Origin: Massospora cicadina
Lineage: Eukaryota > Entomophthoromycota > Entomophthoromycetes > Entomophthorales > Entomophthoraceae
DNA: 64,000 nucleotides
Direction of reading: 5' to 3'
NCBI GenBank assembly: GCA_022478985.1
Contig: JAKSZP010009548.1
Coordinates: forward strand, 1 to 64,000
Shown: positions 11,462 through 22,328 of the stretch, piece after piece
How the letters are laid out: every line of letters begins with the position of its first letter
How positions within the stretch are numbered: position 1 is the stretch's first letter
Program-made: the position numbers and the translations under genes
Notes under the pieces: generated by a model
Databases searched by the model: none
What the model was told of the DNA's origin: nothing
What the model saw: the letters and a program-made list of their open reading frames with translations, nothing else

Positions 11462-12860
11462 GCAGAAGGAAGAGGTGCTCTAATTATTCAGAAGATATCA
11501 GGAAGTATTCGCTCAGGTTGATTACATTTTGGGATGCGCACAAGGCGTAATTCACAAAGTCAACACTAGGGAAAATCTACCAATAAGGATGAGACCGATC
11601 CAAAGATCAAAAGCCACCAAAGCGGTAGTGGAAGATGAGATCAGCAAAATAGTAAAGCATGGGCTTCTAGTTCCATCATCAAGTCCCTGGGCAAGCCCAA
11701 TTTTGATTGTAAAGAAAAAAGATGGATCAAATCGGGTAGTGATTGAAAATCAGAGGCTGAATAAAATTACAAAGAAGGATTTGTATCCCCTACTGAGGAT
11801 TGACGATGTGCTGGCTCAATTAGGAGAAGCGAAGTATTTCTCTGCGATGGACCTAATCTTGGGATACTGGCAGATCGACTTTCCAGAAGAAGACCAAGAA
11901 AAATGTGCGATTATCACTGCAAAGGGGTTATACCAGCTGACTAGGATGCCCCAGAGTCTTTGTAATGCACCCACGACATTTCAGAGGGCCATGGACACAA
12001 TATTGAGTGACCTGAAGTTTTCATGCGTCCTGGTATATCTGGATGATATCATTGTGTTAGTAAAATGTTTACTGATCACCTTCAGCACTTGGAGGAAGTT
12101 TGTTAAGAGACTGTCCGCGACTAGCCTAAAGATCAAGCCACAGAAGTGCCACTTCTTCAAGAAGGAGCTTGAATACCTGGGATTTGTGATTAATGCAAAT
12201 GGATTGCAGCCACAACCCTGGAAGATAGCAGCTATTGAGCAGATGGCTGTGCCAAAAAGTGTCTGAGATATCCAAGTATTTCTTAGGATAGTCAGATACT
12301 ATAGAAGATTTTACTGGGACTTCACCCGAATAGCCAAGCCTTTGTTTCAATTATTAAAGGATCCAAAAAGAGGATTCATATGGTATGAGGAGGCCCAGAG
12401 TTCCTTCGATGAATTATGCTGGTACCCAATAAAAATTGTAGATTCTTAAATATCTGAATTTCAATTAGGAGTTTGTCATTCAAACTAATGCTTTGTTGAC
12501 ATTGATTGGCGCTGTACTGAGTCAAGTAGATGAACTTGGGGATGAACATCCAGTGGCATATGTGAGCTGGACACTCTCAGCCGCTGAGAGGAATTACACC
12601 ATGACTGAGCATGAATGCCTTGTGGTCATTTACACTTGTAAGCAGTTTCAGGTTTATGTCCATGGAACGCACTTTAAGGTGGTGATGGACCACTCTTTGC
12701 TGCGTTGGCTGCACAATTTATGGGAACCTGAAGGATGACTGGCCTGATGGGCATTTAAGCTTCAGGCTTATGATTATGAGATAGTCCACCGAGTGGGGGC
12801 TTCTCACCAGAATGTGGATGGCTTATCATGGTTACCAATGGTCCAGTTGGTATATCCGCA
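11462..12860 (+). pseudogene. Gypsy-2 reverse transcriptase and RNase H
   Basis: RT is nearly intact from 11529 to 12266. Visible blocks include SSPWASPILIVKKKDGS, DLYPLLRIDDVL, FSAMDLILGYWQI, MPQSLCNAPTTFQRAMD and the catalytic VYLDDI near 12035. Thumb and connection motifs (EYLGFVINANGL) follow; then a stop at 12264 and further breaks before RNase H at 12493-12740 (GAVLSQ, ERNYTMTEHECLVV, FKVVMDHSLLRWL). RT copies the genomic RNA and RNase H removes it. The first RNase H Asp region (normally DAS) is altered near 12488. Sequence is closest in layout to Gypsy-3 of this window. Confidence 0.93.
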
Positions 12861-13029
12861 GGCAGATGAGCTATTCCAGAGAATGGTCAAAGGAAGAATT
12901 GAGGATGAGCCTCGAGAAATCCAAGGTGCACTTCAAAAAGCGATGGAAAACACTGAAATCATGGATGGACAAGTATTCAAGATGTTAAATGGGAAACGAT
13001 TATTGTTTCTAAAACTGTCAGAAAGAACA

Positions 13030-14064
13030 GCATAGTTCAAGTAGTTCATAAGGTTGTTGGGCATGGAGGCCTGAGAAAAATGACCAATCATATTTGCCAG
13101 TATTATTACTGGGAATTGATTTACTACGATGTTGTGGACCATCTAGCTTGTTGCGTGGAATGCCAACTGCATAAACCACATAAGAATACAACTGAATACT
13201 GACTGGTCCAACATGGATTTGCATGGCACACGGTGTATATCTATGTGATGGGACCATTGGCAATGAGTACAGAAGTGAAATATATCATAGTAGCCATTGA
13301 CCATTTGAAGAGATGGTTTGAAACAAAAGCATTAACCTGAGTTGATGCTACCAGTACTGAGAGATTCATCCTGGATCATGTAGTATACCAGCATGGATGT
13401 CCACAAGTTATACTGAGCGATAATGGGACCAACTTGATGTCCCATGTGATCCTGTGTCTAAACTAAATAATTAGGATCCAGGGAGTCATGTCAGTACCAT
13501 ACTGGCTGGAGACAAATGGACTGGTAGAACGGGTCAATAAAACGCTGGCCATGACGCTGAGGAAGCTAGTCGCAGGGAGATCTTCCACGTGAGGAACATA
13601 TCTGAGTTCAGTGACATTCGCCTACAACATCAGTCATCATACAGTTATGGGAAAGACGCCGTTTAGTAACTTTATGGGAGGAAGGCCGCGTTACCGCCAA
13701 TATTATATCCAGTAGTAGAACCTATGTCAGGGATGAGTACCAAAAAATACCTGAACTGATGAGTATCCTGATTAATATGCAATCACAAGAATTTTATACT
13801 ACCTTAAAGAAAAGGATATGAGAAAAATTGGCAGATGATAAGAACTGACTGCCTTTAGAAGAATATCAAATAGGAGAAAGAGTCGCCTATTGCAATATGC
13901 ATGATTTCAGATGAAGAAACAAATTAGATGCATTATGTTCAGGTCCGTTCAAAGTAATCGCCAAGACAGCGAGCAATGCTTATTCCATCAAGAATCTCTT
14001 GGATGGAAGAGTAGTAAATCAAGTCCATGTTAAGTATTTAAAGCGGTGGATTGAGGAAAAATAA
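13030..14064 (+). pseudogene. Gypsy-2 integrase, no chromodomain
   Basis: The HHCC finger region lies at about 13040-13180 (VVGHGGLRKM, CCVECQLHK). The core follows: the first catalytic Asp position reads Tyr (TVYIYVMGPL), the second motif is intact (VILSDNGTNL near 13420), and the Glu motif is intact (TNGLVERVN near 13510). The C-terminal segment at 13960-14064 (GPFKVIAKTASNAYSIK, VHVKYLKRWIEE) ends with a natural-looking stop and has no chromodomain. Several stops interrupt the frame. Integrase would insert cDNA and make the 5 bp duplication seen at the element ends. Confidence 0.9.
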
Positions 14065-14070
14065 AAAAGA

Positions 14071-14250
14071 GTTCCCAAAGGACCAATGAACCATTAAGTT
14101 GGTCATGTCCTAATGATTAGGTCAAGTCCAAAAAAAGGACCTCTGAACCAATCTAGATGGTTAAGTCCGAAAAAGGACCTCTTAAACATAGAAAACTGGT
14201 AGGTTTAAGTGCCCAGGATCCAGTTTGGGGGAAAAATGAACCTCTGAACT
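14071..14250 (+). repeat. Internal direct repeat of Gypsy-2, right copy
   Basis: Matches 5541-5733 in the same orientation. It contains two or three degenerate copies of a roughly 40 bp unit with GTCAAGTCC/GTTAAGTCC and AAGGACCTCT. It starts seven bases after the integrase stop. Confidence 0.75.
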
Positions 14251-14529
14251 GAAACAAGGTCAAGTCCCATAGAGGAAGAAAAAGGGAAATAAAAATAAAA
14301 AAATTGATAAAAAATATTGAAAAAAAGATTTTTATAATGCATAGAAAAAAAGCTGATATGATTTTATAAAATTTTTATTTTACTGGTTGTCCTCAGTGTG
14401 GGGATTACGCCTATGTCACCTCTTGAGGGAGGAAGGATGGATAGCGGTAGGAAGAAATAGTCCATTGAAGTTAATATGTGATTGGACACTTGCAAGGGCG
14501 AGACCTATGCAAAACCAAGTTCATTGAGC

Positions 14530-15549
14530 TTACGCTGAGCCCTGAGAGAACGTGACTAGGGGAAGGGAAATGGATATGTTGGAAGAAGCCAATTGCGAAA
14601 CCCCAGAGTGGGGAGGAAAACAGTAATAAAGGAAGAGGCAATTGGCGAATAACCCTGAGTAATCCCAATAAGGCACTGGCACCAGAAGATTTGTCTTGAG
14701 TGCCTGCTGATGGGCCTCATCAAGAACACCAGACATGTGAGCTGGCAGCAAAGAAGGAATACTCGAGGGGGTTGTCAAATCATACCCCCAATTAACACCA
14801 TCAATGATAGCGATGAGAAGCTCCAGAGAAGAAGTAGTCATGCAAAGAGTGGATTGCATCTTGTAAATGACGACTACGGGCTTTACAGAAGCTAAAGCTG
14901 AATGACTGAAGAGAGTCAGGTGAGGCTGGAAGCTTCGTTGACTAACTTCGAGGAACTTAGCTGGCAAAGTGGAGAGCATAAGTGGCAGTATCTTGATCCA
15001 GAAGGTTGTCCAGATCTGAGGGATTCAGCACTAATGACAACGCCTCGGTGACTTGCACTCAAAGTTCAGTATAGGGGAGCTTGGAATGAATTCTGTTCCC
15101 AATTGAAAGCTCATAAACCAGAACAGCGGGTTGATAAGATTGTCCAAGTCAGAAGAGGAACTCAGGGAGCAAATCTGACCTGGGTAAAGAACAAAATGAT
15201 CTAAAGTGACTGGCATAACCTCCAGAGCATCAACAATGATGTTTAGAGCCTCAGTGAAAGGAGCTGAATCCAGAAGGGTTTCAAAGTCCAACTTGGGGAT
15301 CAACTGCAAGGGAAGAGTCAGCCGAGAGTTATTTGTAATGATGGCACGCCTGGTTTTGGTGGGATTGGATACCGTTTCTGGTAATTTGATGGAAGGACTA
15401 GCCCCTTGCGCCAGACTAGGCATATGAGTCCTGGAAGGACCATAGAAGAGGTTTCGTTGAGCATCCTGACTCATCCACTGGAAGAGGCAGAGGTCTGAAT
15501 CTGACAGACTGTTCAGAAGTTGCTGATAACGAGATTCTGAGTTTGACAT
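14530..15549 (-). pseudogene. Antisense reading frame between Gypsy-2 integrase and 3' LTR; function unknown
   Basis: Reading from 15549 (MSNSESRYQQLLNSLSDSD) the minus strand is open for 172 codons to a TAG at 15031. Two stops in three codons follow, then the same frame is open again from about 15020 to 14530. The total would be about 335 residues broken only by TAG-TGC-TGA. The product is Ser/Leu-rich and acidic at the N terminus, with no zinc finger, membrane segment or known motif that I can see. It lies in the 2 kb post-pol region that an autonomous Gypsy element does not need. Antisense genes in this position are described in some plant Gypsy elements. It could be captured host DNA or a chance frame. 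Confidence 0.45.
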
Positions 15550-16118
15550 ATGAGCAGGACTAGAGGGGGGATGTTAGACTTATATAGAAGTTGACATTAT
15601 GCACTCTACAATCCTTTAAGCTCCAATTTTGGGAAATCAATTTCATAAAATTAATGTAATAAGCTTTCTGAGGGAAGGATTAGAAATGACTTAAAGCCAA
15701 GAGGTTATGAGAGAAATAACGAGGGCAAATAGAAATAAGTATTCTTAATCAAGCTGTGAAACAAACATCGATGACAAGAGTCTCCTGTCTAGGATGAGGA
15801 GAGAATCAGGAATTCAAGGATGCCAGACCAAGAATCCTGAATATGAAAGCAGGTCATATACCCTGTTGGGGGAAAGCTGGATCCCAGGAAAATATCATCA
15901 TGAGTAAATAAATCATTCCGGCATGATGAGAGTTTGTGGGGACCGCGCTCTGAGTAGGCGGTAGCAAGGAGGAAGAGGAGTAATGCCATATGCCAAAGGT
16001 CATCTCGAGCAGCATTGAGTATTGATGAGTATACTCCGCTTGAACCAATGAAGTCTTTTACCAGGTGTCCGAAGCAGTGTTTCCATGACCCAGTCCTTTT
16101 CTCGCTGGAAATCTAGCC

Positions 16119-16127
16119 AAGAGGGGG
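16119..16127 (+). promoter_or_regulatory. Polypurine tract of Gypsy-2
   Basis: AAGAGGGGG, followed by TATG, lies directly upstream of the 3' LTR start at 16132. This is the expected site for plus-strand DNA priming. Confidence 0.7.
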
Positions 16128-16131
16128 TATG

Positions 16132-17280
16132 TGTTGGGAGTTTTACCCATATTCCCAACCTGTAAGATTACCTGGTGTAGCTAAGGGAAAATTCCCTAAA
16201 GCGAAGTGAATCAGAAATTGGTTGGCCCGAATTTTGGAGGAACTACGTTTGGGGGATTTTGGGATATTTGTCTGGTCATATCTGTTGGGGGATTGATCCA
16301 GATGAATACCTAATATCTCGTCGGGTGGAGCAGCTGACGAAATAGGGGCATCTGATAGTGATTAACTATCAGGTGTACCAATTGGGATTGGTCAGGTTTC
16401 ATCACCAACATATTGGGAATGTATGATGAGTTGCAAAGTGAGTGATGCCTTCTTCAACTAGCAAATTGATTGGTTGGTGAAGTGATCTGCCATAATGGGT
16501 AAAAAGCCCCATTACCTAAGCAGGTCGCTAGCCAATTATGGTTGGTTTGCTTGAATCAAGAGGAAAACGTTAGGGACACGTTTCCAACTCTTTCCGTTTG
16601 AGGTCTCAAGGATGTTCAACGTTGGAATACTAGCCAGGATGGGGAAGACCATCGCTGCTGAGTTGAGGAAGGGTGATTTAATGGCAACAGCTGCTGTTTC
16701 ATCAAAGAGGTGTCAACCAAGGGTTAGATGGCCAAATCCCCTATAAATTCCCTAGGATTTACTATAATAAAAACACACATTAACACATACACTTATACAT
16801 ACTACTACTTTAGAACATTAATAGTTTTATTGTAGATTCAGCAATAGTTAGACTATCAGCATCCAGTGGAAGTTCCATCTCAAGGATATTATTGCAGAAG
16901 GCAATAATTGGTAGACACTCAGGGAGAAGAGTAGAGATCCAAGTGGGGATCTAGAGATGAAGGGAACCATGACTAAGGGATCGATGCCAACTATGTATTG
17001 GGCTGAAGGAGACTTTCATCAGAGGATCTTGACGAAGATAGAGTGGACAGTAATATAGGGAACAAATCCCTACAAGTACGACTATTGAGTATTTAATCAG
17101 AAATACTGGCCAAAGTGTTAGGACTGAAAATAGTTCAAAACTCAACTATGGATAAAAGTCTCCATACTATTACTGGATTATGTATTCTTACAACGCGAGG
17201 TGCACAAGGAAACTGAACCTGTGCAGTAAAAAGGTTACTGTGTTGACAACTGATAATCAACTCTTTAGTAAATTTTTACA
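16132..17280 (+). repeat. Gypsy-2 3' LTR
   Basis: 1149 bp, TGTTGGGA...TTTTTACA, aligned with the 5' LTR at 3481-4630 and followed by the AGTGG target duplication at 17281-17285. Many differences between the two LTRs are transitions. Confidence 0.93.
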
Positions 17281-17285
17281 AGTGG

Positions 17286-17880
17286 GTTCAGTTGGAATTC
17301 ACCCAACTATGGATGAAGCCTCTACTTTGTGGCCACGTTTTATTAGAATTTAGTTACTATTAAGATACCAATGTGTGCTCTCCGTTTGCTCAGGTTTTTG
17401 TATTTCAATGAATTAATGCTTAACAATGTAGAAACAATCTGTACTCTCAGTCAATTGGGTTGATCTACTTCAAGGTATCAGCCGCTTCTAAGACTATTGG
17501 GGATTGATCTTGATAGCATTTAATTACCACGATCTAAAAAGCAATTGATGCTAAGGATTGATAGTTTATATTAGATATTTATTTCAGTTTACTAGTGATT
17601 GATGCTGAGGACAAAACAACAAATATTGCTGGCAATTAAGGCTACAGGTTTCTAAATAGGCAAGGAATACAATTGTCTTTGGTCGCCTAAGTAATTCATC
17701 TGCCTTAAGCTTCAATTGGATTTCATATTCAATATCAATTTTATCCTAGTAATTTAGATAGTATGACATTTTACCTAATAAACTATCACTTCTTTTACCT
17801 GACCATCTAGCTGTAGGCTAACTTCAATGATAGTTAAGTTAAGGCTTTAATCCTTTGGGGTAATCCACTGGTTAATTTAG
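17286..17880. other. No feature recognised
   Basis: AT-rich DNA with no long frame. It is the continuation of the target into which Gypsy-2 inserted. It may be decayed LTR or chromovirus sequence but carries no motif that I can defend. Confidence 0.4.
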
Positions 17881-18720
17881 GGACCTGAATCCTTCAAAGT
17901 CAGTTGGAGCTTTTTTCAGCTGTCTGACAGGTCTGTTCACCCTTGTGTAAATTATGGCAGCCTCAACAACATAATAGCACCAGACCTGCACTCTATACCT
18001 CAGGAGCAACAGTTTCACGTTATGTTGAAAAGGTCAAGGTTTTATGAGAGATAAACTACAAAAACGCCTTCAACCAGATCTTCATTAAAGAGGTCCAGGA
18101 ATGGTTGACAGCATTCAGCACCAAATAGACATCTATCTATTTTGTGTAATGAGTTTTTAGCTAAATAGTGCTCATGCCTGCTTCCAGCGCTCTATAGATG
18201 CCATGCTTGGGAATATCATTGGTGTGTGACATTGCATATATGGATGAAACCTTAGGTTTTCTCTAGATAGTAAGTCTCATTCTTAGCATCTTACAGAGGT
18301 GATGGAACACCTCACTTAGTTAAACCTCACAATCAAGGAAAATGAAAGTGAGTTCTTCTAGAACTCAGAAGCTTTTCTGGGAAACATTACCTTTACTAAT
18401 TGGCAAATAATTTTATTGGAAAAGTAATCAGCTATCCAGGATCGGCCACTCCCACGTCCTTGTCAGAGATGAGGAGAAACCTGTGCAGTTAAAATTTTAA
18501 AGAAGCTATTCTCCGACTATCAGAGGAAATTGCATCAAATTATTCTGCCTTTAGAAAAGAAAACTCAGACCTGAACTTCTCTGTGTGATGCAATCTTTAA
18601 AGCTATAAAGTCCATTTTTGTTATACTTCCCAGTCCTGGTCCATGCATACCCAACACGCCTTATATTTTAACAACTAAAGTCACCCACTATGCAATAGGA
18701 ATAGCCCTGCTAAAAGTAAG
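17881..18720 (+). pseudogene. Ancient chromovirus RT-RNase H remnant
   Basis: Frameshifted but ordered pol motifs are visible. A YLDD-box relic reads AYMDETLGFL near 18230-18260. It is followed by a palm/thumb relic (LTEVMEHL, SEAFLG) and AIQDRPLP near 18434. RNase H appears as PYILTTKVTHYAIGIALL near 18660-18715, where the usual Asp of TTDAS is Lys. This resembles Gypsy-1 and Gypsy-4 style pol rather than Gypsy-2. Decay is far advanced, so this is one of the oldest layers of the window. Confidence 0.6.
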
Positions 18721-19195
18721 ATATTACCAGTTTAAATGATTAGTAGTCTACTTTTTAAAAAGATATCCCTTGTTCAACTAGACTATTCCATATGTCAGAC
18801 ATCTGGATGCTTGTCATTAAAGGAATTTCAAAATGTCTGATAGCTTAAATCATTTCCTTAATTCTAATAATAATTTACCAAAAAAATAGACAAACTATCT
18901 ACTGAAGTTCACCCTCACACTAAATTGAACTTATCTATATATAGTTTAATAAAAGTTGACCCCTTTTATAATATGTAGGGGTTACAAATTAGAAAAATAA
19001 TCAAGCAGCCAAATAGAAGCCATAATCAAGTCATATTAAACAAAACAAATTAATTATAAGGCGACTTATCAATTGATTTCAACTAAATTATTATAACATG
19101 GAGATGTCAATTGATCAATAGTCTTTTTTGTTTCAATCAATTATTCAATTGAATTCAAATTTTTAAAAGTTTTTACTTTTAACCACCTTTTAGCC
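18721..19195. other. AT-rich spacer, nothing recognised
   Basis: Strongly AT-rich with no long reading frame or repeat that I can identify. It separates the chromovirus relic from HAL-1. Confidence 0.4.
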
Positions 19196-19199
19196 CACA

Positions 19200-20985
19200 C
19201 TGCTAATAGTCTATATGAACAGATCAATACCTGCTACCCCCACATGTGGTGGCGATGCACTTCCTCCTAGCATTTATTGGCCGCCACTAAATCGCCCCTG
19301 GGCTGGCCCAGACACCCTTCAAACACTTTCAGTCATTACATCCCACCTCAGGACTTAGCTCACCACCTCGCATGCTCCCAGGTGGTAGAAGAAGACCACT
19401 GTTGCTCCTTAAAGCAACCTGCTTTTGGCCTTTGGGTTAAGTTTGGGAACCTCTTCCCCTACATGAGTGTGGCCATCATCGAGATGGCAACGCCAGTTTA
19501 CAAGCCCACCAGATTCATAGATCTCCTCACTTCTTTTGACATATAATATTGGCTTTTCTTGTGAATCCCATTCCATGGAGGCAGCAAAGCTGCCCTTAAT
19601 ATATAATAATACCCCTATCCCAACCATACAAACTCTCTTTCCTGATGAGGCCACACTGGTGGTCCAATTTACAGGCTTGCCCTCCCGCCTCTCCCCTGAA
19701 CGCCTTTGCTACAAGCTCACTGAGGGCTTGGCTGCCTACAGCGCCGACACCAGCTGTCATTCATGGCTTAAAATGGTGCTTATCATCTCACTGGGCCTCG
19801 CACAATTGCTACAATCCACCCATTCTTTCAGGAACCCACCTCGCAATACCTCACCACGCCATGATCAGATTAGCCCCTGATTATCCCTTTTGGGTGCGTG
19901 TCAAAAATGGCCGCGCAATCTGTACCTTATCTCTGAACTTGACCATTTAAAGTGAAAATACCCACCAGCTTTAATAGAAGCTTCATCCGCCACTCCTTCC
20001 CCTGGCGTAATCCCAACTGATGTTTCTACTAACTTTTTTGAATGGTGTTTAATTCTCCCTCCGCCACCCTTAACCACCAAAGATGTTGCTTCCACCGCTC
20101 CATTAAACAAGAACTGACTGCCAGAACCATTGTTGAGCAGATGGATGCTCAAATGCTGGTAAGATTGCTGTGGTCCACTGTGAATGGCCAATAAGCTTCT
20201 TCCACCTCACTAGCTCCTGTCGCAGGTCCAAAGCTGGTCGTGTCAAATCCAATTGACAGCTTAAAATGGATCAACAATGATGAAATTTCTTATAAAATTA
20301 GACTTGAATTTGCCTGGTCAGATTTTCCCCAACCCTGATTTAACTCTCCACTTCTTCTTTCTCCCTCATGACAGATTCCCAAATTTAAGAAAAGTATTTA
20401 TTAAAAAGGATGTCAATGTAGCTGCTGCCCCACCAACTTTCTTCTCCACCAAGCCCTCCATATGGTGATTGACCACTTTGCTATGGTTTTACCATCTCAG
20501 ATTTCCCTGTGATTTCCCTGAAGATGTAAATTTTGATATTGGAGAGCTCACAGTTTCAGCTGGCCAAACATGAGTCACTGTGACGAGATCTTCACTTTAT
20601 AATAAAACCCACCCCCAACCTACCAACAAAAATAAATCATTCATTTGTGTGTCTAACTAGTCACCTTTGCTGAATAACAACTCGCCCAATATGTAAGGCA
20701 ATACACACTGTTGGCCTCATTGACAAGGAGAACCCTAACCTCTTTCTCCTTATAACCTATGCTGCTGATGCTCCAACCCCCTTTTATCAACCTTTTCCCT
20801 CCACCTAAAGCTGGTGCGTGATGAGACACCCCTAACCCCTCTGTCCCTTTCTATTATAGAAGCTTAGACCAACTCTGCAAACCATGTTAGAAATTTTTGT
20901 TTTTTATATATAATCCCTTTGTTTGGCACAAGGAAAATAGTGATGCATGGAGGGTTCCCCCTTGGGTGGGCACCACTGTTACAAA
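19200..20985 (+). mobile_element. HAL-1: ORF1-only retroposon, tail type 2
   Basis: The frameshifted protein relics follow the same order as HAL-4. An N-terminal Pro-rich start (PATPTCGG, PPSIYW) is followed by PSNTFSHYIPPQDLAHHL and a LWVKFGNLFPY...AIIEMAT block. Next comes the LPSRLSPERL...LTEGLAAY block near 19675-19740. A decayed knuckle lies at 19920 (ICTLSLNL, Cys lost) and a SLKWINNDE segment near 20260. A C-terminal relic near 20780 (AADAPTPF) resembles the HAL domain. There is no endonuclease or RT. The 3' end (CCCTTTGTTTGGCAC, ...CACCACTGTTACAAAAAAA) matches the tail of HAL-5 and HAL-2. I found no target duplication, so the ends are approximate. Confidence 0.7.
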
Positions 20986-21464
20986 AAAATAGATGCCAAT
21001 TAAATTTCTGAATTACTGAATACTCTAAGTTTGGACAGAACGAAAAATTATAATGTTCCAATTGTCTAGAGACCACAAAAAAAAGTCTGGCCTCTCAATT
21101 TTAAATGCAACAACATGGATCAGAAATGAGTGATTGGAATCAATTTAGATTAAAATTTAGGAGTTACAGAAGTTGAAACTTCTTGTCAGAGTAAGTTGAC
21201 TGACGCATAAAGCAATATGCCAATACCAAAAATACAAAAGTGTTGTTGGGTCCATAAATTGTGGTCCCAGTAGTTCAATGTGACATTGGAAGAGCTTGAA
21301 GCCCATCTGTATTATGTGTACTTCCTTCTAACCTAATTAGATGAAGATTCTTTTACATACTAAGTAATGCTTGATCATGGGTTTTTTCTTAGGGTAAATT
21401 CTAAAATATTTTTGATAAAGAAGTATATAAACCTCATTATGCAATAAAAGTTAGTTTTTTACTA
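20986..21464. other. No feature recognised
   Basis: AT-rich DNA without a long frame, between HAL-1 and the small repeated reading frame. Confidence 0.4.
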
Positions 21465-21761
21465 TCATAATTTAAATTTAAATTTAATTTTTATTGCGGG
21501 GTGTAACGCACTGGCTCCTTCCAATGAGCCACGAATGAGTTGGGCAACAGGATCCATGTTAAAGACCATAAGGCTGACAGGACTCCTGATACTACTCTCC
21601 TGGTGCGCGCTACAAGATTGGACAAGCACCCCCTGGAAGACAGTTGCAACTATACTTAACCCCAGCAACATGCCTTGACTCCAAGACAAGGTATAAAAGG
21701 AGGCAATAGCCCTCCCAAGCTCACTCTCAAAGTCCAATTCTTGTTGATTTAAGCCAAACAT
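21465..21761 (-). other. Small hydrophobic reading frame, repeated at 53807-54070
   Basis: A 98-codon frame whose middle (GMLLGLSIVATVFQGVLV) could be one membrane segment. The frame at 53807-54070 has the same layout: an acidic DFE start, AI-S-Y-LS, Q, LLG-SIV-T--Q---V, then a polar tail. At nucleotide level the two are only modestly similar, so the shared protein pattern suggests coding constraint or an old repeat. Both copies lie about 0.5-0.6 kb past the 3' end of a HAL element, on the opposite strand. I do not recognise the family. Confidence 0.35.
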
Positions 21762-21779
21762 GGCTGCAGTTAGGCAATA

Positions 21780-22328
21780 CCTTTAAAATAAACCCAAATT
21801 ATAAATATATGAATTTTAGGCTCTTTTATTTAATATTTAGCCGAGTTGATAAAAATAGAACTGAGAAGCTTCCAGCTCCCAGTTCCTTCCCTATATACAC
21901 ATGCTAAAAGCTAAAATAAAATATAATATAAGCTTATGGTGCCAACTTGAATGATGTTTGGTGTAAACTTTACAGCAGGATCGCGGAATCTTTACTCAAT
22001 GGTTCTGTACCAGTTCTGATCCTCAACAGTTCCGCACCAGTTCCATTTCAAATCCCAATCGAACTGCGAAACTCCCAAGCACCCGTTTCATTCCATTCTT
22101 GATTCAAATCCAAATCAAATCTTGAAACTACCCATCTTACTCGTTTTCCGTTTTGTTCTGACTTGGACGCCCATCTTGCTCCTTGGCCTACTCCAAGCTC
22201 CGGCCCCTTAGGCGTCCTTGCCAGAACCAACGCCCCTCCTCCTCCATACATACAGACACAGCCTGCCCTGTCTTACCAAAGATCAGGGCAATGTGATGCT
22301 GAGGATAGACCTCAACCGTCACACAGTG
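21780..22328. other. Unassigned segment upstream of LINE-B tail
   Basis: No defensible gene. It contains a short repeated motif (CAGTTC within ACCAGTTCTG, ACAGTTCCG, ACCAGTTCC near 22010-22045) and a 67-codon minus-strand frame at 22048-22251 of unknown meaning. Confidence 0.35.

Larger units (their letters stand above)
3481..17280 (+). mobile_element. Gypsy-2: complete Ty3/Gypsy LTR retrotransposon with a nested LINE
   Basis: Two LTRs (3481-4630 and 16132-17280) flank a pol gene in the order RT-RNase H-integrase. The whole is bounded by AGTGG at 3476-3480 and 17281-17285, the 5 bp target duplication expected for Ty3/Gypsy. Without the 5.26 kb LINE-A insertion it would be about 8.5 kb. The integrase ends without a chromodomain (YLKRWIEE then stop at about 14064). 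No recognisable gag remains between the 5' LTR and RT. A long region follows pol (14065-16118) and holds an antisense reading frame. Pol has several stops, so the copy cannot move by itself. Confidence 0.93.

Noticed and set aside
14530..15549. Antisense frame in Gypsy-2 considered as an envelope-like gene
   Set aside because: Wrong strand for an env in this element, no signal peptide, no transmembrane anchor and no cysteine pattern.
22048..22251. 67-codon minus-strand frame as a host exon
   Set aside because: No motif, splice sites or neighbouring coding sequence to support it.
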